Origin: Halomonas sp. SSL-5
GTDB lineage: Bacteria > Pseudomonadota > Gammaproteobacteria > Pseudomonadales > Halomonadaceae
Length of the DNA stretch: 64,000 nt
NCBI RefSeq assembly: GCF_030708455.1
Contig: NZ_JAUYWF010000004.1
Coordinates: forward strand, 248,001 to 312,000
Direction: 5' to 3'
Part shown: one piece after another, positions 20,693 through 29,358 of the stretch
Position numbering within the stretch: the first letter of the stretch is position 1
Layout of the letters: each line of letters begins with the position of its first letter
Notes under the pieces: model-generated
Database searches by the model: none
What the model saw: the letters and a program-made list of their open reading frames with translations, nothing else
What the model was told of the DNA's origin: nothing
Program-made: the position numbers and the translations under genes

Positions 20693-22024
20693 ATGACGAA
20701 ACGCCCCCCCGACACCCGAACCCGCGGCCTCCATGAGCTCTATGCCGAGGACCCCGCCGCGGCGGATCGTAAGCTCTGGGACCGCGAGGTCGACCCCGTG
20801 ACTCGGCGCGGCTTCCTCAAGCGCTCGAGCCTGCTGGCCATGGCAGCCGCGGTGGGTGGCTCGATCCCCTTCGCCGACAAGATGCCCGGCGGCCTGATCC
20901 CGGCGGCCCTCGCCCAGAGCGAGGAGCCCTTCACCCTGGAGGGCAAGGAGGGCCTCACGGTCCTCAACGACCGCCCGATCAACGCCGAGACCCCGGCCCA
21001 CCTGCTGGACGACGACATCACCCCGGCGAAGCACATGTTCGTGCGCAACAACGGCATCCCCCCCGAGGTGGAGAGCATCGACGCCGACACCTGGGAGCTG
21101 GAAATTGCCGGGGAATCCTGCGAGAACCCGCAGACCTTCACCATCGCCGACCTCAAGGAGAGGTTCGAGCACCACACCCTGCAACTGCAGGTGGAGTGCG
21201 GCGGCAACGGCCGCAGCGAGTACGTGCCTTCGGCCAGCGGCAATCAATGGACCACCGGCGCGGTGGCCTGCCCCACCTTCACCGGCGTGCGCCTGCGCGA
21301 CGTGCTCGAGGCCTGCGGGATCAAGGACGATGCCTTCTACATCGGCTACTACGGCGCCGACCGTCACGCCAGCGGCGATCCCAACAAGGAAGCCATCTCG
21401 CGTGGCGTGCCCATGTCCAAGGCCCTGGAGGACGAATCCCTGATCGCCTGGGCCATGAACGACGAGGACATCCCCTACCTCAATGGCTACCCCCTGCGCG
21501 TCGTCTGTGGCGGCTGGCCGGGGTCGGTCTCCGGCAAGTGGCTCAAGCGCATCGTCATCCGCAACGAGAAACACGACGGTACCAAGATGGGCGCCCCCTC
21601 CTACAGCGTGCCCAAGCATCCCGTGGCACCCGGCAGCGTGGTGCCCAACGAGGACTTCGTGACCATCGAGTCGATGCCGGTGAAGTCGCTGGTAACCTTC
21701 CCGAAGTCCGGCATCGACCATGCCCTCGGCGAGGCCATGGAGGTTCGCGGTCACGCCTGGGCCGGCGACCTGGCCGTGAAGGAGGTGCACGTCTCCATCG
21801 ACTTCGGCGCCACCTGGCAGAAGGCCGAGCTCAAGGCGGCACCCAACCGCCTGGCCTGGCAGCGCTTCACCACCCCGGTGGAGTTCCCCGAGCCCGGCTA
21901 CTACGAGGTGTGGGCCAGGGCCACCGACGATGAGGGCCACGCACAACCCATGGTCGTGCCGGGCTGGAACCCCAAGGGTTACCTCAACAACGCCTGTCAC
22001 CGTATCGCGGTCCAGGTGGCCTAG
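20693..22024 (+). CDS. sorA: Sulfite dehydrogenase molybdopterin subunit (SorA/SoxC-like), Tat-exported
   Basis: A periplasmic molybdenum enzyme of the sulfite oxidase family that oxidises sulfite to sulfate and passes electrons to a c-type cytochrome. The 443-residue product has a twin-arginine signal starting at about residue 36 (TRRGFLKRSSLLAMAAAVGG). The Moco domain carries the ligand Cys in LQVECGGNGRSEY (about residue 168) and RVVCGGWPGSVSGKWLKRI further on. The C-terminal dimerisation domain follows (VKEVHVSIDFGATWQKAEL). The ATG has an AGGAGCAG site. The cytochrome gene 9 bases downstream strongly suggests a SorAB-type pair; SoxC is the main alternative, but no sox genes are present here. 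Confidence 0.85.
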   Translation: MTKRPPDTRTRGLHELYAEDPAAADRKLWDREVDPVTRRGFLKRSSLLAMAAAVGGSIPFADKMPGGLIPAALAQSEEPFTLEGKEGLTVLNDRPINAETPAHLLDDDITPAKHMFVRNNGIPPEVESIDADTWELEIAGESCENPQTFTIADLKERFEHHTLQLQVECGGNGRSEYVPSASGNQWTTGAVACPTFTGVRLRDVLEACGIKDDAFYIGYYGADRHASGDPNKEAISRGVPMSKALEDESLIAWAMNDEDIPYLNGYPLRVVCGGWPGSVSGKWLKRIVIRNEKHDGTKMGAPSYSVPKHPVAPGSVVPNEDFVTIESMPVKSLVTFPKSGIDHALGEAMEVRGHAWAGDLAVKEVHVSIDFGATWQKAELKAAPNRLAWQRFTTPVEFPEPGYYEVWARATDDEGHAQPMVVPGWNPKGYLNNACHRIAVQVA

Positions 22025-22033
22025 GAGGCAACC

Positions 22034-22414
22034 ATGAAACCTTTACATGCACTCGCCATGCCGACGCTGGGGGCGGCCCTGCTGTGGCTCCCCCTGTTGG
22101 CGGGGGCCCAGGAGACGGACCCGGAATCCGGCCTGGTGATGGCCGAGGGGTGGGAGACGGTACGCAGCAACTGCACCGCCTGCCACTCGGCCAACCTGGT
22201 GACCCAGAACAGCGGCACCCGCAACCACTGGGAGTACCTGATCCGCTGGATGCAGGAGACCCAGGGGCTATGGGAGTTCCAGCCCGAGACCGAAGATACC
22301 ATCCTCGACTACCTGGCCGAGTACTACGGTCCCAAGGAGGACACCCGCCGTCCGGCGCTGCCGCGCACCCTGATGCCGGATAACCCCTACCCCACGGTCG
22401 CCGACTCCGGCTGA
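22034..22414 (+). CDS. sorB: Monohaem cytochrome c, sulfite dehydrogenase electron acceptor (SorB-like)
   Basis: A 126-residue exported protein with a Sec signal (MKPLHALAMPTLGAALLWLP, cleavage likely after LAGA) and one haem-binding motif CTACH at about residues 48-52 (SNCTACHSANLVTQNSGTRN). A distal Met is available in LMPDN near the C-terminus. It is cotranscribed with the upstream molybdenum subunit, so it most likely accepts electrons from sulfite and hands them to the respiratory chain. A strong palindromic terminator follows 20 bases later. Confidence 0.85.
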   Translation: MKPLHALAMPTLGAALLWLPLLAGAQETDPESGLVMAEGWETVRSNCTACHSANLVTQNSGTRNHWEYLIRWMQETQGLWEFQPETEDTILDYLAEYYGPKEDTRRPALPRTLMPDNPYPTVADSG

Positions 22415-22434
22415 TCCCCGGCACGCCAACGACG

Positions 22435-22463
22435 ACAGGCCCCTCGCGAGGGGCCTGTTCTCG
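22435..22463. terminator. Palindromic terminator between sorB and a convergent dehydrogenase gene
   Basis: A perfect 24-base palindrome (ACAGGCCCCTCG and its complement, 22435-22458) followed by TCTCG/TTC. It probably serves both the + strand sorAB unit and the - strand gene ending at 22490. Confidence 0.8.
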
Positions 22464-22489
22464 TTCAGGGTCAGGGAGCGGGGAAAAGC

Positions 22490-23488
22490 TCAGGGAATCA
22501 GCACCGCCGCCCCGGAGAGGCGCCCCTCGCGCAGGTCGTCCAATGCCTGGTTGGCCTCCTCCAGCGGATAGCCACGGGTCTCGGTGCGGATCGGCACCCC
22601 GGGGGCCAGGGCCAGGAACTCCTCGCCGTCGCGGCGGGTGAGGTTGGCCACCGACTTGACCGAGCGCTCCTCCCACAGCAGGCGGTAGGGGAAGCTCGGG
22701 ATGTCGGACATGTGGATGCCGCCGGAGACCACCACGCCGCCGGGGCGCACTCGGGCGAGAGCGGCGGGGATCAGACCGCCCACCGGGGCGAACAGCAGGG
22801 CGGCGTCGAGGGGTTCCGGCGGTGCCTCGTCGCTGCCGCCGGCCCACTCGGCGCCGAGGCGGCGGGCGAAGGCCTGGGCCTCGGCATCACCGGGTCGGGT
22901 AAAGGCGAAGACGCGCTGGCCGCGGGCGACGGCCAGCTGTGCCAGGATGTGCGCCGCGGCGCCGAAGCCGTAGATGCCCAGGCGCCGGTTCGCCTCGCCG
23001 CCGGCCAGGCGCCAGGTGCGGTAGCCGATCAGCCCCGCGCAGAGCAGCGGTGCACACGCCTGGGCATCGTCGTCATGCACGGCAAAGCAGTAGCGGGCAT
23101 CGGCCACGCAATACTCGGCGTAGCCACCGTCGCGGGTGTAGCCGGTGAACTCGGCGCGCTCACAGAGGTTCTCCTCGCCACGCCGGCAGGGGGCACACTC
23201 GCCGCAGGTCCAACCCAACCAGGGCACGCCCACCCGCTGGCCGGGCGCGAGTCCGCTCACCCCCTCCCCCAGTGCGGTGACCTCGCCGATAATCTCGTGG
23301 CCGGGCACCAGCGGCAGGCGTGGTTTGGTCAGCTCGCCATCCACCACGTGCAGGTCGGTGCGGCAGACGCCGCAGGCCAGCACTCGCAGCTGGACCTCTC
23401 CGCCCCCCGGGCGGGGCCGCGGCAGGCTTTCCAGCACCAGCGGCCGGCCGGGGGCATGCAGGCGCATGGCGTGCATGGTGTCGCTCAT
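22490..23488 (-). CDS. Zinc-dependent alcohol dehydrogenase family protein
   Basis: A medium-chain zinc dehydrogenase of 332 residues. Catalytic-zinc ligands are in VLACGVCRTDLHVVDGE (Cys near residue 38) and LVPGHEIIGEV (His-Glu near 65). The structural-zinc loop is GWTCGECAPCRRGEENLC (about residues 93-110) with four Cys. The cofactor domain has LGIYGFGAAAHILAQLA. The YTRDGGYAEY segment marks the AdhP-like bacterial subgroup that prefers NAD and primary alcohols or aldehydes. The start at 23488 rather than 23512 fits the usual short N-terminus. It is leftward and separate from the DUF2797 gene upstream (55-base gap). Confidence 0.9.
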   Translation of the reverse strand: MSDTMHAMRLHAPGRPLVLESLPRPRPGGGEVQLRVLACGVCRTDLHVVDGELTKPRLPLVPGHEIIGEVTALGEGVSGLAPGQRVGVPWLGWTCGECAPCRRGEENLCERAEFTGYTRDGGYAEYCVADARYCFAVHDDDAQACAPLLCAGLIGYRTWRLAGGEANRRLGIYGFGAAAHILAQLAVARGQRVFAFTRPGDAEAQAFARRLGAEWAGGSDEAPPEPLDAALLFAPVGGLIPAALARVRPGGVVVSGGIHMSDIPSFPYRLLWEERSVKSVANLTRRDGEEFLALAPGVPIRTETRGYPLEEANQALDDLREGRLSGAAVLIP

Positions 23489-23543
23489 GGGGCGTCTCCT
23501 GTCGGCTGACATGTCGGGCTCAGCCGTCAGGATAGTCGAGGTG

Positions 23544-24395
23544 TCAGGCGACGACCTTGACCTCGTACCCGGTGTACTTGCGCAGGTTGATCACGCCGCT
23601 GTCCAGTATCAGGTACTGGCCCTTGAGGCCCAGCAGGGTGCCGGATACCTCGGGGGTCTTGTCGAGGTTATGGGAGACCACCTTGGTGGGATACTCGAGC
23701 ACCGGATAATCGAGGGCCACCGGTGCCTCGTCCAGCACGCGGATGGCATCCGCACCGAAGCGTTCACGCAGGTTGGCGAGCCCGCCCTCGAGGCGCGCCA
23801 GCAGGCGGTCGCGCTCGGCGGGCAGGTCGAGCGCCGCGGTGTCGCCCTTGAGCATGGCCCGCCAGTTGGTGCGATCGGAGACCTCCTCCTTGAACAACAT
23901 CTCCACGAAGCCGGACTGCTGGCGGGTCTCCACCGCCAGCACCGGCAGCGCCTGGACGGCGCCCTGGTCGAGCCAGCGGGTCGGCACCTGGGTGCCGCGG
24001 GTGATGCCCACCTTGAGGCCCGAGGCGTTGGCCAGGTAGACGACATGTGGCTGGAAACAGTGCCGCTCGGCCCACTCGGGCTCCCGGCAGGTGCCCGCGA
24101 AGAAGTGGCAGGTCTCCGGCTTGACGATGCAGGTATCGCACTGGGCGAGGCGCTTGAAGCAGGGGTAGCAGTAGCCTTGGGCGAAGCTCTTCTTGGTCGC
24201 CCGGCCGCAGTGGGTGCAGGCGATGGCACCGCTCCAGACGAGCGACAACGGCCTCCCCAGACGCGCATTGAGCTCGAGGCGCTGCTCCCCGGCCCGCAGG
24301 GTATAGCGAGCCGGCCCGCCGCCCTGCCCCGGGGCGATCGCCATCTTGGTCAGGTGGCCCGTCACCTCGACGGCCGCGGCGATGGTCTCAGTCAC
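23544..24395 (-). CDS. DUF2797 family zinc-finger protein
   Basis: A 283-residue protein of a conserved but uncharacterised family. The first half has a cysteine-rich module: ACTHCGRATKKSFAQGYCYP, then a Cys pair in CFKRLAQCDTC and further Cys/His in KPETCHFFAGTCREPEW. This is probably a zinc-binding site. A GIY-YIG-like stretch follows (HVVYLANASGLKVGITRG), a fold seen in some endonucleases; any nuclease activity is only conjecture. I choose a GTG start at 24395, giving an 8-base overlap with the YeaC stop and an AAGGA site upstream; an open-frame ATG at 24458 would overlap YeaC by 71 bases. Confidence 0.8.
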   Translation of the reverse strand: MTETIAAAVEVTGHLTKMAIAPGQGGGPARYTLRAGEQRLELNARLGRPLSLVWSGAIACTHCGRATKKSFAQGYCYPCFKRLAQCDTCIVKPETCHFFAGTCREPEWAERHCFQPHVVYLANASGLKVGITRGTQVPTRWLDQGAVQALPVLAVETRQQSGFVEMLFKEEVSDRTNWRAMLKGDTAALDLPAERDRLLARLEGGLANLRERFGADAIRVLDEAPVALDYPVLEYPTKVVSHNLDKTPEVSGTLLGLKGQYLILDSGVINLRKYTGYEVKVVA

Positions 24396-24672
24396 GGCCG
24401 GCGTCCTTGGCCAGGCCGGCAAGCGCAGGGTCGACATTCGCCCCGCTGCTGGCGCCACCGCAGGTGCGCCGCTCGAGGTAGCCTACTCGCTCGCTCTCGG
24501 GAACGTTGTTCTCCACCTCGAAGCGCATCACTGCCTCGAGGCACAATTCGGTCTGCTCGCGAGTCAGCATCCGGCCGTCGGGCCACTTGCGCAGGGACAC
24601 CGCCTGCTTGAGGCTCGCGTAGATGGCCGGGGTCATCTGCTGGATCATGCGCTCGAAGGTCATATCGCTCAT
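24388..24672 (-). CDS. yeaC: DUF1315 family protein YeaC
   Basis: A 94-residue cytoplasmic protein similar to E. coli YeaC. The family-defining N-terminal half reads FERMIQQMTPAIYASLKQAV and RKWPDGRMLTREQTELCLEA, followed by a short Cys-containing tail. Function unknown. Its end overlaps the start of the DUF2797 gene, so the pair is likely cotranscribed; coupling of yeaC and a DUF2797 gene is, as far as I recall, common in pseudomonads and relatives. The ATG has an AGAGAGATG-type site. Confidence 0.85.
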   Translation of the reverse strand: MSDMTFERMIQQMTPAIYASLKQAVSLRKWPDGRMLTREQTELCLEAVMRFEVENNVPESERVGYLERRTCGGASSGANVDPALAGLAKDAGRD

Positions 24673-24715
24673 GGTTCATCTCTCTGTGTACATACGCAAT
24701 GCGGTGACGGCGAGA

Positions 24716-25570
24716 TCAGCGCTGTCGGCGCGCCCGCCCGGAATAATACCAGCCCAGCACCAGGCCCACGACCAGGCCGCCCAGGTGCGCCTCGTTGGCC
24801 ACGTTGCCGAAGCCCACCGCGCCGGCCATCTCGGTCATGGTGAAGAGCATCCAGCCGAGCATGAACACCACCAGCATCTGGGGCACGAAGAAGCCGCTGC
24901 CCGGGGCACGCCGCGACATCAGCCAGACATAGCCGAGCAGCGCGAAGTCGACGCCGGACATGCCACCGAACAACGCCGTACCGGCGGCGTACTGGGCCAG
25001 GTTGGCACCGATGCCGGCGGCGAGCAGGATCGTCAGCATGCGCCGGCTGCCCTGCAGCGCCTCGACCTGGCGACCGAAGTACCACAGCCAGAGCATGTTG
25101 AAGATCAGGTGCATCCAGCCGAAATGCAGGAAGGCCGGCGACAGCAGCCGCCACACCTGACCCGACGCCAGTGCCTCCGTCAGGCTACCCACCGACAGGG
25201 TGCCGGCCGGGCTGATCCCCAGGGGCACGATGGCCAGCCCCGCGATCACCAGGTCGCCGAACACCGCCATGGCGGCAAACACCAGCAGACACAGGCCCAG
25301 CGTCGCCGCGGTGAGCGGCACCTGGCGCAGCACCGACGGCAGCGTGTCGGCATTGCCGGGACGCAACGGCGGCGTCTCGACCGGCAGCGGCTCGCCGCGC
25401 TGCCAGCGTCCCACCACCTCCAGCAGCGCCTCGTGCTGGGCCGGATCGGCCAGCCATAGCAGCTGGCCCTCTACCTCCTCGGTGATGCGATGGCCGATAC
25501 GCGCCGCCCACAGGGCGCGGCGCAGTTCACGGGTATCGGCATCGGCGGGCAGCAGCATCACGCGATACAT
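24716..25570 (-). CDS. Rhomboid family intramembrane serine protease (GlpG-like)
   Basis: An inner-membrane protease cutting transmembrane segments of other membrane proteins. The 284-residue product has an N-terminal cytoplasmic domain like GlpG (about residues 1-75, YRVMLLPADADTRELRRALW), then six or seven membrane helices. Catalytic Ser is in GGMSGVDFALLGY (about residue 206, the GxSG motif) and catalytic His in NEAHLGGLVVGLVLG (about residue 262). The first-loop motif WRLLSPAFLHFGWMHLIFNM is characteristic. It lies between a leftward terminator and yeaC, so it probably has its own promoter. Confidence 0.92.
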   Translation of the reverse strand: MYRVMLLPADADTRELRRALWAARIGHRITEEVEGQLLWLADPAQHEALLEVVGRWQRGEPLPVETPPLRPGNADTLPSVLRQVPLTAATLGLCLLVFAAMAVFGDLVIAGLAIVPLGISPAGTLSVGSLTEALASGQVWRLLSPAFLHFGWMHLIFNMLWLWYFGRQVEALQGSRRMLTILLAAGIGANLAQYAAGTALFGGMSGVDFALLGYVWLMSRRAPGSGFFVPQMLVVFMLGWMLFTMTEMAGAVGFGNVANEAHLGGLVVGLVLGWYYSGRARRQR

Positions 25571-25625
25571 GACATCACCTCGAACGGCGAGCGGCGTCGG
25601 CCGAGGGCGACAGACGGACGCGCAT

Positions 25626-25653
25626 AAAAAATCCGGCGGAGGGGGCCGCCGGA
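25626..25653 (-). terminator. Intrinsic terminator on the minus strand, downstream of the metallophosphatase gene
   Basis: On the minus strand an 8-bp stem (25646-25653 with 25632-25639, TCCGGCGG type) with a 6-base loop is followed by six T residues (25626-25631 on the complement). It lies 95 bases past the stop of the leftward gene ending at 25748. Confidence 0.88.
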
Positions 25654-25747
25654 CAAGAGCAAGGGATCATTCAAGGGAACACCTACTCAGATGGCGGATG
25701 GGGTCGGGAGTTCAGCGCCCGGCCCCGGAATTTTGTAACGGTTTGTA

Positions 25748-26752
25748 TCAATCGAGATCGATCTCCCACGGCTGGGGACGCACCCGCTCTTCCCGGGGCA
25801 CTCCCAGCCACACGAAGTGGTCGGCATCCAGGCGCGACTCGCCGCTCCAGCGATAGGCCACCAGACGCCCGAATTTCACCGCGCTGTAATCCAGGCAGGC
25901 GATGTTGGGGGCCGGCAGCGCCGGGACGCCCTCGCACCAGTAGTGGCCGATGAACAGCGGCGGCTCGTCGAGGGCGTAGTGGCTGAGGCGGGCGCGCTCC
26001 TCTGCCGTCAGGGGCCGCTGCTCGAGATCCCCCGGCAGGTTGTCGGGCTGGAACACCACATCGCCCCAGGTCTCGGGCGCCCGAGCCCAGAAGTGGGCGC
26101 GGAAGCTGCGCCGGGTGAAGCCGTCCCCGGAATGGATATCCACCCCCAACGGCAGGGGAATCTGGATACCCCGCGTGAGGCGATCGAGGATATGGAAGGC
26201 CCGGGTGCCGGGTGCCGTGGACTCGATCAGGAAGGCCTCGTCCATGCGGCCATCGGGCCGGCGCCGGTGGAGTTCGTCGACCAGCGCCTGGTCCCAGCAG
26301 GCATGCACCACGCGCAGGCCGTCGAGTTCCAGGCACAGCGGGATCTCCAGGAACCAGGCCAGGGCATCCTCCCACTCCTGGGGATGATCGCGATACTGCT
26401 CGAGGGTCTCGCGAATGATGCGGTTGTTGCGCGGGGTATGCTCGCGCAGCCAGCCCCGCCCCAGGCCGGCGGGGGCACGCTGGCAGTAGGTCAGGGCGTT
26501 GTACTCGTGATTGCCCATCACGATATGCGCCTCGCCCTCCTCCACCATGCGGCGGGCGATCTGCACCGCCAGCCGGATGCGCGGCCCCCTGTCGACCAGG
26601 TCGCCGAGGAAGATCACCCGGCGCCGCGGGTGGCGGTAGACACCGCCGCGCTGGTGGTAGCCCAGCTTCTCCAGCAGCGCGGCCAGGGTGGCGCCGCAGC
26701 CGTGTACGTCGCCGATCAGGTCATAGCCTTCGAGCCTCGCCCGCTTGTCCAC
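25748..26752 (-). CDS. Metallophosphatase family protein
   Basis: A 334-residue calcineurin-like phosphoesterase. The metal-binding motifs are in order: DLIGDVHGCGATL (about residues 11-23, D-x-H), VIFLGDLVDRGPR (about 46-58, G-D-x-x-D-R), VMGNHEYNAL (about 78-87, G-N-H-E) and a C-terminal GH in LFIGHYWCEG. This resembles diadenosine tetraphosphatase/PrpE-type enzymes, but the substrate is not known. GTG start at 26752 with GGGAGA upstream; it begins one base after the nadK stop, so nadK and this gene form one transcription unit ending at the terminator near 25640. Confidence 0.87.
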   Translation of the reverse strand: MDKRARLEGYDLIGDVHGCGATLAALLEKLGYHQRGGVYRHPRRRVIFLGDLVDRGPRIRLAVQIARRMVEEGEAHIVMGNHEYNALTYCQRAPAGLGRGWLREHTPRNNRIIRETLEQYRDHPQEWEDALAWFLEIPLCLELDGLRVVHACWDQALVDELHRRRPDGRMDEAFLIESTAPGTRAFHILDRLTRGIQIPLPLGVDIHSGDGFTRRSFRAHFWARAPETWGDVVFQPDNLPGDLEQRPLTAEERARLSHYALDEPPLFIGHYWCEGVPALPAPNIACLDYSAVKFGRLVAYRWSGESRLDADHFVWLGVPREERVRPQPWEIDLD

Positions 26753-26753
26753 G

Positions 26754-27671
26754 TCAGTCTCCCAGGCGGTGGCTCCAGCCCAGCTTGCTGCGCAGGACCT
26801 CGTAGAAGTTGTGCCCCACCGGATGCACCAGGTGCACCGTCTGGGGCTTGCGGCGAATCACCAGGACGTCATCGGGCTTGGCCACCGCCCGAGTCTGGCC
26901 GTCGCAGCTGATATGCGGGTAGGTCTGGTTGGTCTCGCCGATATGGATGCGGATCTCGCTTCCGGCATCCACCACGATGGGGCGGCTCGACAGGGTATGC
27001 GGAAACATCGGCACCAGGGTCAGCACGTCCAGCCGCGGGTGCATGATCGGGCCGCCGCCGGAGAGCGAGTAGGCCGTGGAGCCGGTGGGGGTGGCGATGA
27101 TCAGGCCGTCGCTGCGCTGGCTGTAGACGAACTGGCCGTCCAGGAACAGCTCGAACTCGATCATGCGCACCGCCTTGCCGGGATGCAGCACCACCTCGTT
27201 GAGGGCATCGCCGCTGCCCATCAGGGTATCGCCGCGGTAGAGCTCGGCATCGATCAGGAAGCGCTCCTCCACCTCGTAGTGCCCCTCGAGCACCTCACCG
27301 ACCCGCGCCTCCAGTTCGTCGGGGGAGATATCGGTCAAGAAACCCAGCCGGCCACGGTTGACCCCCAGCACCAGGGTGCCGCTGTGACAGAGGGTGCGCG
27401 CCGCGCCCAGCAGGCTGCCGTCGCCACCGACCACGATCACCAGGTCACACAGCTCGCCGAGCATGCGTCGACTGGCCTCGGGATGGCCGTGGTCGAGCAG
27501 CACCGTGGCGGTGCGATCCTCGACGATCACATGCAGCCCGCGCTCGTCGAGGAAGCGCATCAGCCGCTTGAGGGTCTCGACGACCTTGGCGCTGCCCAGG
27601 CGGCCGATCAGGCCGATGTTGCGGAAGGGTGGCGTCTCGCGCCCCACCGGGGTTCTCTGTTGGGATGGCAT
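26754..27671 (-). CDS. nadK: NAD kinase
   Basis: ATP-dependent phosphorylation of NAD to NADP in the cytoplasm. The 305-residue product has the ATP-NAD kinase motif VVGGDGSLLGAAR (about residues 80-92), the NE motif in GSGDALNEVVLHP and the glycine-rich TPTGSTAYSLSGGGPI stretch. All three are diagnostic. The start at 27671 has GAGAGG eight bases upstream and suits the family length of about 290-300; an upstream in-frame ATG at 27728 adds non-family residues. It is followed one base later by the metallophosphatase gene. Confidence 0.96.
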   Translation of the reverse strand: MPSQQRTPVGRETPPFRNIGLIGRLGSAKVVETLKRLMRFLDERGLHVIVEDRTATVLLDHGHPEASRRMLGELCDLVIVVGGDGSLLGAARTLCHSGTLVLGVNRGRLGFLTDISPDELEARVGEVLEGHYEVEERFLIDAELYRGDTLMGSGDALNEVVLHPGKAVRMIEFELFLDGQFVYSQRSDGLIIATPTGSTAYSLSGGGPIMHPRLDVLTLVPMFPHTLSSRPIVVDAGSEIRIHIGETNQTYPHISCDGQTRAVAKPDDVLVIRRKPQTVHLVHPVGHNFYEVLRSKLGWSHRLGD

Positions 27672-27736
27672 TCGGGAGCCTCTCGCATCGCAGCGGCTCA
27701 TTATGGCGAGCGACCCGGCCCCGGGCAAACCCGACC

Positions 27737-28606
27737 TCAGGCCGCTTCAGCCGAGCGCCGGCGCACCCACCACTCGTTGAGCAGCAGGGCCGCCAGGATG
27801 ATGGCCCCGCCCAGCCCCAGGCGGGCGAGGTCGGCATCGCGGTTCCAGATCACCAGGTTGACCACCAGCCCAGCCGGGATCAGCGCATTGTTCATGATCG
27901 CCAGTGCCCCGGCATCCACTCGGACGGCGCCGAGGTTCCACAGGAAATAGCCCAGGCCGGAGGCCATCAGGCCCAGCCACAGCAATACCCCCCACTGCAC
28001 GCCGGTGGTGGGAAGCGCGGCGGCGTTGCCCAGCAGCGCGAAGGCAGGCACCGCCACCGCCAGGGCCCCGAGATAGAACCAGGCGAACACACTGTGACGC
28101 GGCAGCGAATCGGGGAGCTCGGCCGACAGCCGTCGATAGCCCACCTGGCCGGTGGCGAAGCAGAGGTTGGCGCCCTGCACCACCAGGAAGCCCAGCCAGA
28201 AGCCGCTGCCCACCTCGGCGTAGCGGATCACCGCGGCACCCAGCACCGCCAGCGCCGCCGTGACCAGGTAGAAGGGCGTGAAGCGCCCGAACAGCGCATC
28301 GTCGAGCAGGGTGATATAGAGCGGCGTGAAGATGGTGAACAGCAGTACCTCCGGCACCGACAGCAGCAGGAAGGACTGGTAGAAGAACAGGTACATTACC
28401 CCCAACTGCACCGCGCCCAGCCCCATCAACAGCCAGCGCTGCCGCCCCTTCAGCAGCCGCGGACGCAGGAAGGGCAGGAACACCAGCGCCGCCAGCCCGA
28501 CCCGCATCAGCACCGCAAAGTAGCTGTCCACCTGGCCGGCCAGATAGACGCCGATCAGCGAGAAGGAGAACGCCCAGAGGACGGTGACGCCAACCAGCAA
28601 GCCCAT
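27737..28606 (-). CDS. DMT superfamily (EamA) transporter
   Basis: A 289-residue inner-membrane transporter with ten predicted helices in two five-helix EamA repeats. The first repeat starts at LLVGVTVLWAFSFSLIGVYL, the second near residue 140 (GFLVVQGANLCFATGQVGYR). The conserved C-terminal region of the family is GLGYFLWNLGAVRVDAGALAIMN. Substrate unknown; members export amino acids, carboxylates or other metabolites. A short AT-rich stretch (28616-28645) lies immediately upstream and may contain its promoter. It is probably independent of nadK, whose start is 65 bases downstream of its stop. Confidence 0.85.
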   Translation of the reverse strand: MGLLVGVTVLWAFSFSLIGVYLAGQVDSYFAVLMRVGLAALVFLPFLRPRLLKGRQRWLLMGLGAVQLGVMYLFFYQSFLLLSVPEVLLFTIFTPLYITLLDDALFGRFTPFYLVTAALAVLGAAVIRYAEVGSGFWLGFLVVQGANLCFATGQVGYRRLSAELPDSLPRHSVFAWFYLGALAVAVPAFALLGNAAALPTTGVQWGVLLWLGLMASGLGYFLWNLGAVRVDAGALAIMNNALIPAGLVVNLVIWNRDADLARLGLGGAIILAALLLNEWWVRRRSAEAA

Positions 28607-28680
28607 TGGTAAACCTCAATATATAAACAAGTTTACCAAGCTTACAGGGGGCGCCGCCCCGCTGCCAAGAGGCTCGCGCC

Positions 28681-29196
28681 TCAGGGGCGCGAGAGGCGTC
28701 GCCAGGCGTATACCACCCCGGGTATCCAGCCCAGCAGGGTCAACGCCACGGCGATCAGCACCCGACGTGCCGACTGCCCGGCCAGGCCCAGGGCCAAGGG
28801 GGGCAGCAGAATGGCCAGCATCCGGAACGCCAGTCGCACCCGGGGCGGCTCCCCGGAAGCCTCCCCGGGCAACGCCGGGGAGCCGCCCGTGTCACCCACC
28901 ATACTGTCCGAGGGCGGCGCATAGGTGCCGACCGCTTCGTCGCGGGCGGCCTCGTCATGCGCCAGGGCGCGGCGATGGGCCTCACGGTCGATCTTCTGGG
29001 CGATCGATTCGGCGCCCTCGGCCAGGTCGTCATGGTAGCGCTCCCACTCCTCCCAGTCGTGGGGCGTACCGGCCCGGGGTCGATGATCGCCGGCCTCCCG
29101 GGCACGCGCCCAGGCCTTCTCTTCCAGGGTGTTGGGGCGTTCACGATCGCGTTCGCCGTCGATCCCCTGCCTGGCGAGGTATTCGCGTGCATCCAT
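28681..29196 (-). CDS. Protein with acidic/charged N-terminal region and Pmp3/YqaE-type C-terminal membrane domain
   Basis: A 171-residue protein in two parts. Residues 1-115 are hydrophilic and rich in Glu, Asp, Arg and Ala (KAWARAREAGDHRPRAG, DWEEWERYHDDLAEGAESIA), with no recognisable domain. Residues about 122-170 match the Pmp3/UPF0057 (YqaE) family: two hydrophobic helices with MLAILLPPLALGLAG and LLGWIPGVVYAW. Pmp3 proteins are normally 50-60 residues and linked to salt and membrane-potential stress in yeast and plants, so this is an extended form. ATG at 29196; upstream the complement reads CCGGAG. It stands alone, divergent from the CBS gene. Confidence 0.75.
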   Translation of the reverse strand: MDAREYLARQGIDGERDRERPNTLEEKAWARAREAGDHRPRAGTPHDWEEWERYHDDLAEGAESIAQKIDREAHRRALAHDEAARDEAVGTYAPPSDSMVGDTGGSPALPGEASGEPPRVRLAFRMLAILLPPLALGLAGQSARRVLIAVALTLLGWIPGVVYAWRRLSRP

Positions 29197-29358
29197 GGGC
29201 GGACTCCGGTGGATAAAGGAATGGTGAGAACTTTGAGGGGGTGACGGCGCGCCGGGTTCCACAGACGCCGCCAAGCGTTGAAGCCGCCCGCCGGGGCGAG
29301 GCGGACAAGCCGCCATGGTCGGCTATGCTAAGGGCAAACCGGCATCAGGAGACCCGCC

